Below are positions 41,205 to 48,408 of a stretch of DNA of 50,413 nucleotides, one piece after another. Position 1 is the first letter of the stretch; every line of letters begins with the position of its first letter. The notes below the pieces were generated by a model that worked only from the letters and a program-made list of their open reading frames with translations, was not told where the DNA came from and did not search any database. The stretch is from positions 1-50,413 of the forward strand of contig JBBQPM010000030.1 of assembly GCA_038217425.1 (NCBI GenBank), in the 5' to 3' direction. Source of the stretch: JAIEPT01 sp038217425. Lineage in GTDB: Bacteria > Planctomycetota > Planctomycetia > Gemmatales > Gemmataceae. The translations under genes and the position numbers were made by a program.

Positions 41205-41382
41205 ACTAATTCACGGGCTTGACTTGCCATTGGATATTTCCGCGATCATAGATAACTTCTAGTGTAAGTCTCTCGGACCGGCCGTTAAGTGAGGCATCGA
41301 CGTATCCTGTGTAGATCTTTCCCTGTTTGTGCACCAAGGAAACATATTGGATCGCGATTCCGCTTGTTTCTGGCTTTCGCTG
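41205..41382 (-). pseudogene. In-frame continuation of the GYF-domain gene beyond a TGA
   Basis: Directly after the TGA at 41383-41385 the same frame stays open to a TAG at 41205-41207. It reads QRKPETSGIAIQYVSLVHKQ, then KIYTGYVDASLNG and GNIQWQVKPVN. This has the composition of a folded domain and lacks its own start or ribosome site. If the TGA were TGG (Trp), gene and extension would make one protein of about 357 residues. Confidence 0.6.
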
Positions 41383-42279
41383 TCACTCCTTTAAGATAAG
41401 CGGCCTGACTTCGGCGGCGAGTTCAGTGGGATCGGGTTTGTAGGCCGCTGTGGCGATCAGAATCACGGCGATTATATAAACAGTTGCCGAACCAAAGCCG
41501 ATGCCCAGCGGCACGCCCCAGGACCGCATGGCGTATCCGTTGGGAAACGCCATGCCTACATACTCTATTTGCGATTTTCCCTGAGTGAAATACCAACCCA
41601 AAAGCAAGCCGATCCACCCCATATTCAACAGCGAGTTAATCCCCTTCGAGTCTATGAGAAAGAGCGAACTCACACAGACAACGGCATATGCCACTGTGGT
41701 CCAAACCCAAATCATGCTCGTCGCCGCCCTTGCGGGTTGTCCCAGCGCTCGCCAGTTGGCAGCGTGCAAAAGCGCTCCAAAGATCGGCGTGAAGAGGATG
41801 CTCCAACTAGCTGCCGCGCTGGGATTCCAAAGCGGAGGTGAGCCCGAAGCGTAGGAATATTGTCCTCCGTCGTATGTAGGCGCCTGTTGCGTCGGCGCGT
41901 AAGTCGGCGATGGGTAGATCGGCGCGGGTGCGGGTCGAGCGGTGAATGCGGCAGTATCAAATAACCCCGAAAGCGAACTCGCAGGCACCCATTGCTGGGT
42001 GCCTGCGTGCAGTAACATGTCCGTTTGAAAAAGCTGACCAGACGTGGCCATTTGCTGAAGTTGACCCGTTGGATAGGGACCGAATGTTTCCGAATTGCGT
42101 GCCAAATACCAATTTGCCGACTGGACTTTCGCCGCGAATACATGCTTGCACTTGGGGCAGCGCGTTGGGTGGTTGGCAAGATTTTCGGGAATCTTGAGCG
42201 TGGCAGTGCAGTTCGGACAGGTGACAATTTGCATAGGGCGCTCGAACGGAATTGCGACATTCTTGTAATTGGAAGGCAT
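41383..42279 (-). CDS. Zinc-ribbon, GYF_2-domain membrane protein (interrupted at its 3' end)
   Basis: The 298-residue protein has an MJ0042-type zinc ribbon (C21, C24, C41, C44: CPNC and CPKC), a GYF_2 (DUF4339) domain (about 56-107: NWYLARNSETFGPYPTGQLQ, then DMLLHAGTQQWVPASSL), a Pro/Thr/Tyr linker, and about four membrane segments. It ends VRPLILKE at a TGA that is followed in the same frame by 58 further sense codons. The start at 42279 or 42234 (MQIVTCPNC) is uncertain since neither has a clear ribosome site. It is less GC-rich than the rest of the window, so it may be recently acquired. Function is unknown. Confidence 0.7.
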   Translation of the reverse strand: MPSNYKNVAIPFERPMQIVTCPNCTATLKIPENLANHPTRCPKCKHVFAAKVQSANWYLARNSETFGPYPTGQLQQMATSGQLFQTDMLLHAGTQQWVPASSLSGLFDTAAFTARPAPAPIYPSPTYAPTQQAPTYDGGQYSYASGSPPLWNPSAAASWSILFTPIFGALLHAANWRALGQPARAATSMIWVWTTVAYAVVCVSSLFLIDSKGINSLLNMGWIGLLLGWYFTQGKSQIEYVGMAFPNGYAMRSWGVPLGIGFGSATVYIIAVILIATAAYKPDPTELAAEVRPLILKE

Positions 42280-42356
42280 TCAAGAGATTTAGGGATTTAA
42301 CAATACATTGCCGGGATTGTCAAGCAAAAACGGGACGAAATTCCATCAACCGGAAT

Positions 42357-42493
42357 GGGCGCGCCAATGGTTTCCGGCACTCGTCCCGGCATAATCGGCG
42401 AGCCAGGTCGCGTAAGCGCCTGGAGTAACCGCACGGGATGCTGCGCTCCAGGCGCTTACGCGACCTGGCTCGCCAGAATCCATTGGCGCGCCC
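42357..42493. mobile_element. MITE-like element with 8-bp direct repeat at both ends
   Basis: Terminal inverted repeats GGGCGCGCCAATGG (42357-42370) and CCATTGGCGCGCCC (42480-42493) bound a 137-bp segment. It is flanked by an exact 8-bp direct repeat ACCGGAAT (42349-42356 and 42494-42501), as expected for a target-site duplication. There is no coding sequence, so it would depend on an outside transposase. It contains a nested palindrome. Confidence 0.7.
42399..42472. repeat. Palindrome CGAGCCAGG family, copy 2 (nested in the element)
   Basis: Arms 42399-42425 and 42446-42472 pair perfectly over 27 bases. The core CGAGCCAGGTCGCGTAAGCG is the same as at 10157. It sits off-centre inside the 42357-42493 element, with about 21 extra bases on its left. 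Confidence 0.9.
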
Positions 42494-42582
42494 ACCGGAA
42501 TAGCGACACGTGTCCGCTACGGCCGATTCGCGGGCGTTCCTGTAACATATTCGCATTCCAACTTCCCTCCTGGAGCATTGTC

Positions 42583-43719
42583 ATGGCGAAACCGCTGCGC
42601 ATTGGCATGATCGGCTACGGCTTCATGGTACGGGCCCATTCCAACGGATACCGCCGGGTCAGCAATTTCTTCGATCTCGAATATACGCCCGTGCTCCAAG
42701 CGGCCTGCGCCCGCGATGCGGCCAAGGTGAAGGCGTTCGCGGACCAGTGGGGTTACGAATCGACCGAGACCGATTGGCGGAAGCTCGTCGAACGCAAGGA
42801 CATCGACGCCGTCGATATTTGCACGCCGAACAACACGCATTACGAGATCGCGATCGCCGCCGCGGCCGCGGGGAAGATGATTCTGTGCGAGAAGCCGTTG
42901 GCGATGAACGCGCCGGAAGCCCTCAAGATGACCGAGGCGGTCGAACAGGCCAAAGTCCCGAACATGGTCTGGTACAACTATCGCCGAGTCCCTGCCGTTA
43001 TGATGGCGAAGCAACTCGTGGCCGACGGCAAACTCGGCAAGATCTTCCACTACCGGGCGAACTTCTTGCAGGACTGGACGATCTCCGCGGAACTGCCGCA
43101 GGGCGGGGCGGGCCTTTGGCGGCTCGACGTCGCCGCCGCCGGGTCGGGCGTCTCCGGCGATCTCCTGGCCCACTGCATCGACACCGCCCTCTGGATCAAC
43201 GGCGACATCACGAACCTTTCCGCCATGACCGAGACGTTCATCAAGGAACGCAAGCACACCCTCACCGGCAAGGTCGAGAAGGTCGGCATCGACGACGCGT
43301 GCACGTTCATGTGCCGATTCGACAACGGCTCGCTCGGGCTCTTCGAATCGACGCGTTACGCGCGGGGCCACAAGGCGCTCTACACGTTCGAGGTCAACGG
43401 CGAGAAGGCGTCGCTCAAGTGGGATCTGCACGATTTGCATCGCCTGCAATACTTCGATCACCGCGACGAGGGGATCCTGCGCGGCTGGAAGTCGATCCAC
43501 GTCTCCGACGGCGATCATCCCTACATGGGCAAATGGTGGGTGCCGGGCCTGCAGATCGGCTACGAGCACAGCTTCGTGCATCATATCGCCGACTTCATCG
43601 AGGGATTGTCGACGGGGAAGCCGGCGCAGCCCGACTTCCGCGACGCGTACGGCACGCAGCTGGTGCTCGACGCAATCCTCGACTCGGCGAAGTCGGGAGC
43701 CTGGAAGAACGTTAAGTGA
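42583..43719 (+). CDS. Gfo/Idh/MocA-family oxidoreductase
   Basis: The 378-residue protein has an N-terminal Rossmann fold with GMIGYGFMVRAHSNGYR in place of the usual GxGxxG, then VDICTPNNTHYEIAIAAAAAG and the family signature CEKPLAMN. The C-terminal sheet domain includes GSGVSGDLLAHCIDTALWIN, with the likely catalytic His. These enzymes oxidise or reduce sugars or sugar derivatives with NAD(P). The start at 42583 follows GGAG and there is no signal peptide. It is followed by a KdgK-like kinase after a palindrome, so both may belong to sugar-acid breakdown. The exact substrate is unknown. Confidence 0.93.
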   Translation: MAKPLRIGMIGYGFMVRAHSNGYRRVSNFFDLEYTPVLQAACARDAAKVKAFADQWGYESTETDWRKLVERKDIDAVDICTPNNTHYEIAIAAAAAGKMILCEKPLAMNAPEALKMTEAVEQAKVPNMVWYNYRRVPAVMMAKQLVADGKLGKIFHYRANFLQDWTISAELPQGGAGLWRLDVAAAGSGVSGDLLAHCIDTALWINGDITNLSAMTETFIKERKHTLTGKVEKVGIDDACTFMCRFDNGSLGLFESTRYARGHKALYTFEVNGEKASLKWDLHDLHRLQYFDHRDEGILRGWKSIHVSDGDHPYMGKWWVPGLQIGYEHSFVHHIADFIEGLSTGKPAQPDFRDAYGTQLVLDAILDSAKSGAWKNVK

Positions 43720-43731
43720 GGGTCATCAAGA

Positions 43732-43852
43732 CACTAACCACAGAGTCACAGAGAGCACAGAGAAAAGAAGAGAAAGGACGGGAGCGGCTTCGTTGCCAAT
43801 CTTCCTTGTCCCCTCGTATTCCTCGGTGTTCTCCGTGCCTCTGTGGTTAGTG
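43732..43852. repeat. Palindromic repeat, ACCACAGAG family, copy 3
   Basis: CACTAACCACAGAGTCACAG... (43732-43762) pairs with 43822-43852 (27 of 31). It separates the oxidoreductase and kinase genes. It is the same family as 7182-7304 and 28086-28171. Confidence 0.9.
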
Positions 43853-43877
43853 ATTTCTTTTATCACACGGAGCACCC

Positions 43878-44867
43878 ATGTCCATCGAAGTCGTCACCTT
43901 CGGCGAAGCCATGATTCGCCTGGCGCCCCCCAACTTTCGCCGGCTCGAACAGGCCCGCTCGCTCGATCTGCAGGTCGGCGGCGCGGAACTCAACACCGCG
44001 GTCGGCGTCGCCCGGCTCGGGCACAAGTCTGCCTGGATCTCCCGACTCACCAACAATCCGCTCGGTCGGCTCATCACCAACCACGGGCGCGAAGCGGGCG
44101 TCAACACCGATCACGTCGTCTGGACCAACGATGACCGCGTCGGCATCTACTTCCTCGAATTCGGCGCCGCCCCGCGTGCCTCGAGCGTTCTCTACGACCG
44201 TAAGAACGCCGCCATCGCCGGCATCGCGCCCGATATGGTCGATTGGGACAACGTCTTCAAAGGCGTCAAGTGGTTCCACACCACCGGCATCACGCCCGCG
44301 CTGAGCCCCAGCGCCGCCGAGACGACGCGCGTCGCTCTGCAGGCGGCCCGCAAGGCGAAGGTCACCACCAGCATCGACCTCAACTATCGCAACAAGCTCT
44401 GGTCGCCGGCCGAGGCCGGCAAGTGGATGTCCGAGTTCATGCCGCTCTGCGACGTCCTCATCACCACCGAGGAAGACACGCACATCGTCTTCGGCATCAC
44501 CGGCAAGGACTACGAAGAAGTGGCGGCCAAGACGGCGGACAAGTTCAAGCTCCCCGTCGTCGCCATCACGCTGCGCGAGAATCCGCTCGTGTGGAAGAAC
44601 GCCTGGACGGCGATCGCGTATCAGGCCGGCAAGATCTACAAGACGCGCACGTACGAAGTCGAGATCGTCGACCGACTCGGCGCCGGCGATTCGTTCGCGT
44701 CGGGCCTGATCCACGGCATGCTCGACGGCGGCGACGTGCAGAAGGGCCTGGATTTCGGCGTGGCCGCGAGTGCGCTCAAGCACACCATCCCGGGGGACTT
44801 CAACTGGGTGACGCGCGCGGAAGTCGAGAGCCTGCTCAAGGGGGGCGGGCTGCGCATCAGCCGATAG
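43878..44867 (+). CDS. kdgK: PfkB-family sugar kinase, probable 2-keto-3-deoxygluconate kinase
   Basis: The 329-residue protein is a PfkB-type kinase. The N-terminus reads VVTFGEAMIRLAPPNFRRLEQ, followed by QVGGAELNTAVGVARLGHKS; the C-terminal ATP/catalytic motif is DRLGAGDSFASGLIHG with the catalytic Asp. The sequence resembles KDG kinases, which make 2-keto-3-deoxy-6-phosphogluconate in pectin/alginate breakdown, but ribokinase or fructokinase activity cannot be ruled out. It is separated from the Gfo/Idh oxidoreductase by a palindromic repeat, and another palindrome follows it. No aldolase gene is seen. Confidence 0.8.
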   Translation: MSIEVVTFGEAMIRLAPPNFRRLEQARSLDLQVGGAELNTAVGVARLGHKSAWISRLTNNPLGRLITNHGREAGVNTDHVVWTNDDRVGIYFLEFGAAPRASSVLYDRKNAAIAGIAPDMVDWDNVFKGVKWFHTTGITPALSPSAAETTRVALQAARKAKVTTSIDLNYRNKLWSPAEAGKWMSEFMPLCDVLITTEEDTHIVFGITGKDYEEVAAKTADKFKLPVVAITLRENPLVWKNAWTAIAYQAGKIYKTRTYEVEIVDRLGAGDSFASGLIHGMLDGGDVQKGLDFGVAASALKHTIPGDFNWVTRAEVESLLKGGGLRISR

Positions 44868-44873
44868 CGGGTA

Positions 44874-44879
44874 TATAAT
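44874..44879 (+). promoter_or_regulatory. -10 element (TATAAT) upstream of the PQQ-repeat gene
   Basis: A perfect TATAAT lies just before the palindrome at 44884-44949. If used, the palindrome would be part of the leader of the PQQ-repeat gene. No -35 match was found. Confidence 0.35.
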
Positions 44880-44883
44880 CATT

Positions 44884-44949
44884 CGAAAGCCCAGGGATGG
44901 CTATCCCTGGGAATTTGAGTCCCCAGGGATAGCCATCCCTGGGCTTTCG
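44884..44949. repeat. Perfect palindrome, CCCAGGGA family, copy 2
   Basis: Arms 44884-44911 and 44922-44949 pair perfectly over 28 bases (CGAAAGCCCAGGGATGGCTA...) around 10 bases. It lies between the kinase and PQQ-repeat genes, so it may end the first transcript. Confidence 0.95.
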
Positions 44950-44968
44950 TCATTTTCAGGAGTCCTGC

Positions 44969-46219
44969 ATGCGTTCGTTCTCCCTCGCGCTGGTCGCGCT
45001 CGTTGCCGGTTCGTCATTCGCGGAAGATTGGCCCCAGTGGCGCGGCCCCAATCGCGACGCCATCTCCAAAGAAAAGGGCCTGCTCAAAGAATGGCCCAAG
45101 GACGGCCCCGCCCTCGTCTGGAACTCGAAGCTGGTCAACGACGGCAAAAGCGTCGGTCGCGGCTACTCCAGCCTCGCCGTCGCCGGGGGCCGAATCTTTA
45201 CGATGGGCGATCAGTCCAAAGATCAGACCTACGTCTACTGCCTCGACGAAAGGACCGGCAAACATCTGTGGTCCACGCCCATCGCAACGGCGCAAGGCGA
45301 CGGCCCGCGCTGCACTCCCACCGTTGACGGCGACCGCGTCTACGCCACCAGCCGGCATGGCGTCCTCGTGTGCCTGTCGGTAAAGGACGGCAAGGAGATC
45401 TGGAAGAAAGACTTCAAGAAGGATTTCGAAGGCAAAATGATGTCCGGCTGGGACTACAGCGAATCGCCTACCATCGACGGCGATCGGCTCATCGTCACTC
45501 CCGGCGGCGACAAGGCGGCCCTGGTCGCGCTCGATAAACGCTCCGGCTCGGTCTTGTGGAACTCCGAGATCCCCAATACCGGCGGCGCGGGCTACGCCTC
45601 CATCGTCTCGGCCAACGTCGACGGCAAGAAAGTCTATCTGACGCTCCTGGGCCGAAGCCAGGGACTGGTCGCCGTCGATGCCGAAACGGGCAAGTTCCTG
45701 TGGAGCTACAAGAAATCCGCGAATGGCACCGCCAACATTCCGACCGCGATCGTGCAGGGCGATCTCGTCTTCACGACCACCGGTTACGGCGCCGGGTCCG
45801 CTCTCCTGGATCTCTCGTCGGAGAGTTTCAAGGAAGTCTACAACCTCGACGGCAAGACGCTGCAGAACCACCACGGCGGCGTCGTGCTTTTGGGCGATTA
45901 TCTTTACGGCGGGCACGGGCACAACGACGGCAAGCCGTTCTGCCTGGAACTCAAGACCGGCAAGTTCAAATGGGGACCGATCCAGGGCGCCCCCGGCGGC
46001 GGCTCCGCGGCGGTGATGTACGCCGACGGCAATCTCTACTTCCGCTACCAAACCGGCGAGATGGCCCTCATCGAGGCGACGCCCGAGGAGTTTCGCCTCA
46101 AGAGCGTGTTCCGACCCAAGATCGCCGGCAACGGTTGGCCCCATCCCGTCGTTGCCAACGGCAAGCTCTACCTCCGCGGCGATAACGAGATCCACGCCTA
46201 CGACATCAAGGCTCGCTAA
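44969..46219 (+). CDS. Secreted PQQ-like beta-propeller protein
   Basis: The 416-residue protein has a signal peptide (MRSFSLALVALVAGSSFAE) and starts its mature part with DWPQWRGPNRDAISKEKGLL, the hallmark of planctomycete outer-membrane-assembly/PQQ-like propellers. Repeated blades contain VYCLDERTGKHLWSTP, LVALDKRSGSVLWNSE, LVAVDAETGKFLWSYK, each ending in LW. These are BamB/quinoprotein-like blades; no cofactor ligand set is obvious, so enzyme activity is not claimed. The start has AGGAG seven bases upstream. A short palindrome with a terminator-like form follows at 46223. Confidence 0.88.
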   Translation: MRSFSLALVALVAGSSFAEDWPQWRGPNRDAISKEKGLLKEWPKDGPALVWNSKLVNDGKSVGRGYSSLAVAGGRIFTMGDQSKDQTYVYCLDERTGKHLWSTPIATAQGDGPRCTPTVDGDRVYATSRHGVLVCLSVKDGKEIWKKDFKKDFEGKMMSGWDYSESPTIDGDRLIVTPGGDKAALVALDKRSGSVLWNSEIPNTGGAGYASIVSANVDGKKVYLTLLGRSQGLVAVDAETGKFLWSYKKSANGTANIPTAIVQGDLVFTTTGYGAGSALLDLSSESFKEVYNLDGKTLQNHHGGVVLLGDYLYGGHGHNDGKPFCLELKTGKFKWGPIQGAPGGGSAAVMYADGNLYFRYQTGEMALIEATPEEFRLKSVFRPKIAGNGWPHPVVANGKLYLRGDNEIHAYDIKAR

Positions 46220-46222
46220 ATC

Positions 46223-46258
46223 GCGTATCCCCAGGGACAGCCGTCCCTGGGGATACGC
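46223..46258 (+). terminator. Perfect short hairpin, CCCAGGGA family, copy 3
   Basis: GCGTATCCCCAGGGAC pairs exactly with GTCCCTGGGGATACGC around AGCC (16-bp stem, four-base loop). It begins four bases after the PQQ-repeat stop and is likely its transcript end. No T tract follows directly. Confidence 0.7.
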
Positions 46259-46339
46259 CTTAAGAAAGCGAAGGGGTGTTTGTTCTCCCGCCTTCGCATG
46301 ATACCATGCGAGTAGACGTTTTTGACGAGGGAGAGCTTT

Positions 46340-46840
46340 ATGTCATCGCTTGCCGGATGTTTTCTGATCGCGAAGCCGACGCTGACGGATTCGTTTTTCG
46401 GCCGCGCCGTCATCTTGATCTTGCAACAGGGCAGCGACGGCGCCTTCGGGCTCGTCCTCAATCGCCCCACCTCGAATGACGAGGCCACCGTTCGCTTGCA
46501 TCTGGGCGGTCCTTGCAAGTTCAACGGCCTGATCATGCTGCACGGTCAGGAAGAGTGGGTCGAGTTCGAGGAAAAGGACGCCGCCCAGATCTGCCCGGGC
46601 GTCTTCCTGGGGGACGCGAGTTGCCTTAAACGCATCACCGATCCGCCGCTCGATCCCGATTGGCGTTACAAGGTCTTCACCGGCTACTCCGGCTGGGCGC
46701 CGGGCCAGCTCGAACGCGAACTCGCGGAGGGTTCGTGGTACGTGGTGCCGGCCCAGGGTTCATTCGTGTTCGATCTCCCCAACGAGGAAATGTGGGTCCG
46801 TCTGATTCCGTCCTCGATCCCGCAGCCGAGTTTGAATTAG
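46340..46840 (+). CDS. YqgE/AlgH (UPF0301) family protein
   Basis: The 166-residue protein matches the AlgH/YqgE family: LAGCFLIAKPTLTDSFFGRA at the start, then VILILQQGSDGAFGLVLNRP, and near the end KVFTGYSGWAPGQLERELAE. AlgH was named for a link to alginate regulation in Pseudomonas; its reaction is unknown. It has GAGGGAGA in front of ATG 46340 and is soluble. It lies alone, with a palindrome after the stop at 46847-46964. Confidence 0.9.
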   Translation: MSSLAGCFLIAKPTLTDSFFGRAVILILQQGSDGAFGLVLNRPTSNDEATVRLHLGGPCKFNGLIMLHGQEEWVEFEEKDAAQICPGVFLGDASCLKRITDPPLDPDWRYKVFTGYSGWAPGQLERELAEGSWYVVPAQGSFVFDLPNEEMWVRLIPSSIPQPSLN

Positions 46841-46846
46841 GAATTC

Positions 46847-46964
46847 GGCGAGCGGGGGACGTTAGTCCCCCGGTACGTCACTTGAGTGCAATATCTGGGC
46901 ACATCTCACGATGTTCGTTTCGGTTTATCGCGACGTACCGGGGGACTGACGTCCCCCGCTCGCC
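46847..46964. repeat. Long palindrome, GGCGAGCGGG family, copy 2
   Basis: Arms 46847-46879 and 46932-46964 pair over 33 bases with one mismatch (GGCGAGCGGGGGACGTTAGT...). About 52 unrelated bases lie between them. It sits between convergent genes. A shorter relative forms the groES terminator at 39563-39594. Confidence 0.9.
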
Positions 46965-46972
46965 AAATTTCG

Positions 46973-48280
46973 CTACTTCTGCCCCAGCGTATGCATGTGC
47001 TTGTCCTCGACGCGCTTCTCCACGATCTTCCACGACGCCCCGTTCTCGCGGAACGCCCGGAAATCCTTCGCCGCGTAACGCATTTCCAGGTGCGGCGTGT
47101 TCTTGACCTTCCCCTCCGCCCGCGCCTGCATCAGCGCGTCGCACACCCCCGAGGCGAACAGCGTGCGCTCCACCGGATACGGCTCCTCGCCGGTGCGGAA
47201 GAAACTCTGGATGGCGTGCGAGAGGCCCATGAATAAGTTGCGATTGCCCCACGGCCCGGGGAAGAACTTCGCGACCCGCGGCTGCGCCTCGTTCTTGAGT
47301 TTGACCGCGACGTTCCATCGGCCGCTGTTTTGCCCAATCTTGACGACCGTTCCCTTCAGGCCGTCCTTGTAAGTAATCAGTACGACGTGCGAATCGACCG
47401 GTTTTTCTTTGCCGATCACCTCGCGCAAATTGGGGACGTTGGCGCCGAACTCCGCAGACATCGCCGACCTCGCCAATGCGAGCGGCCAACGTCCCGCTTC
47501 CCCCGCCTTCCACATCGCGTCGCCCGTGAGGAACTCCACCGATGAGATCCCCGTCTCGCCCCCCTTGCGCCCCTCGATCAACGATTGCAACACTTCGAAC
47601 GCGTGAAAATCGTACCCCTCCACCGACCCGGCGTGAATCGAGACGATGTCCTCGATCTCCGGCTCCATCGGCAATTCCAGAGCCGGCACGCGCTGCGCCA
47701 GCGGCACCGAACTCCCCGCCATGAACGGGATGCGGTACTTCCGCGCGGTGTCGTACATCTCCTTCGACCAGTCCCAGCGGTACGAGAGATGTTTGTCGTT
47801 GAATACCGGCACGAAGCGATTCGACTCGCGCAGCACGGCCACGATCTCGTCGAACATGCGTTTGCGGGGATACTCGGTTTGACCTAGTTTATTGACGGGA
47901 TACTCGCCGTGCTCGCCGATGAGCAGGACGGCGTCGCAGGCAAGGTTCTTGCCTCCCAGGGTGAGCGCGTCGCGGATGGTTTTGTGGACCGGGATTTTGA
48001 ATTTGCGTGCGACCTCGTCGGTGCGGTCGATTTCGGGGACGCGCTGGTCGGCGAAGAAGGAGACGACGTCCATGCGCGGATCGACGATCTCGCCGTTGAA
48101 GAGGTACGGCTGCAGGAAGTTCTCGAGAATGTTCTGAGCGTGCGAACGATGGCGGAAGACGGTGTAGATGGCGGCGACGCGTGGCCGACGGACGGCGGGG
48201 GCGTCGGCGCTCCAGACGTTCGGGGCGAGCACCGCGCCAGCGGACGCGGCCAAAAACGATCGGCGGGATACGGCATTCAT
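46973..48280 (-). CDS. TAT-exported protein of unknown function
   Basis: The 435-residue protein begins with a twin-arginine signal (SRRSFLAASAGAVLAPNVWS) and has an N-terminal half with strand-helix units (RVAAIYTVFRHRSHAQNILE) and RVPEIDRTDEVARKFKIPVH. The C-terminal part includes SSVEFLTGDAMWKAGEAGRW and GPWGNRNLFMGLSH. This looks like a planctomycete/acidobacterial exported family that I cannot name. TAT export suggests a cofactor or a tight fold. The start has AGGAG eight bases upstream. It follows the lactate permease gene by 128 bp on the same strand. Function unknown. Confidence 0.7.
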   Translation of the reverse strand: MNAVSRRSFLAASAGAVLAPNVWSADAPAVRRPRVAAIYTVFRHRSHAQNILENFLQPYLFNGEIVDPRMDVVSFFADQRVPEIDRTDEVARKFKIPVHKTIRDALTLGGKNLACDAVLLIGEHGEYPVNKLGQTEYPRKRMFDEIVAVLRESNRFVPVFNDKHLSYRWDWSKEMYDTARKYRIPFMAGSSVPLAQRVPALELPMEPEIEDIVSIHAGSVEGYDFHAFEVLQSLIEGRKGGETGISSVEFLTGDAMWKAGEAGRWPLALARSAMSAEFGANVPNLREVIGKEKPVDSHVVLITYKDGLKGTVVKIGQNSGRWNVAVKLKNEAQPRVAKFFPGPWGNRNLFMGLSHAIQSFFRTGEEPYPVERTLFASGVCDALMQARAEGKVKNTPHLEMRYAAKDFRAFRENGASWKIVEKRVEDKHMHTLGQK

Positions 48281-48408
48281 CGTGGCTCCTCGTGAGATGG
48301 GGTGCGGTTGTTATATCGACATTTGGCGAGCGATTGGCGCAAGCTCATCCCCAGCATCGGCCAGGCCGAACAGCAGTTTGCCCACGTTGCCGCTCCGCCG
48401 CGCGAAAA

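Noticed and set aside
41383..41385. Selenocysteine decoding of the in-frame TGA
   Set aside because: The position fits Trp rather than Cys in context, and no selenoprotein-type partner or structural element was recognised by eye.
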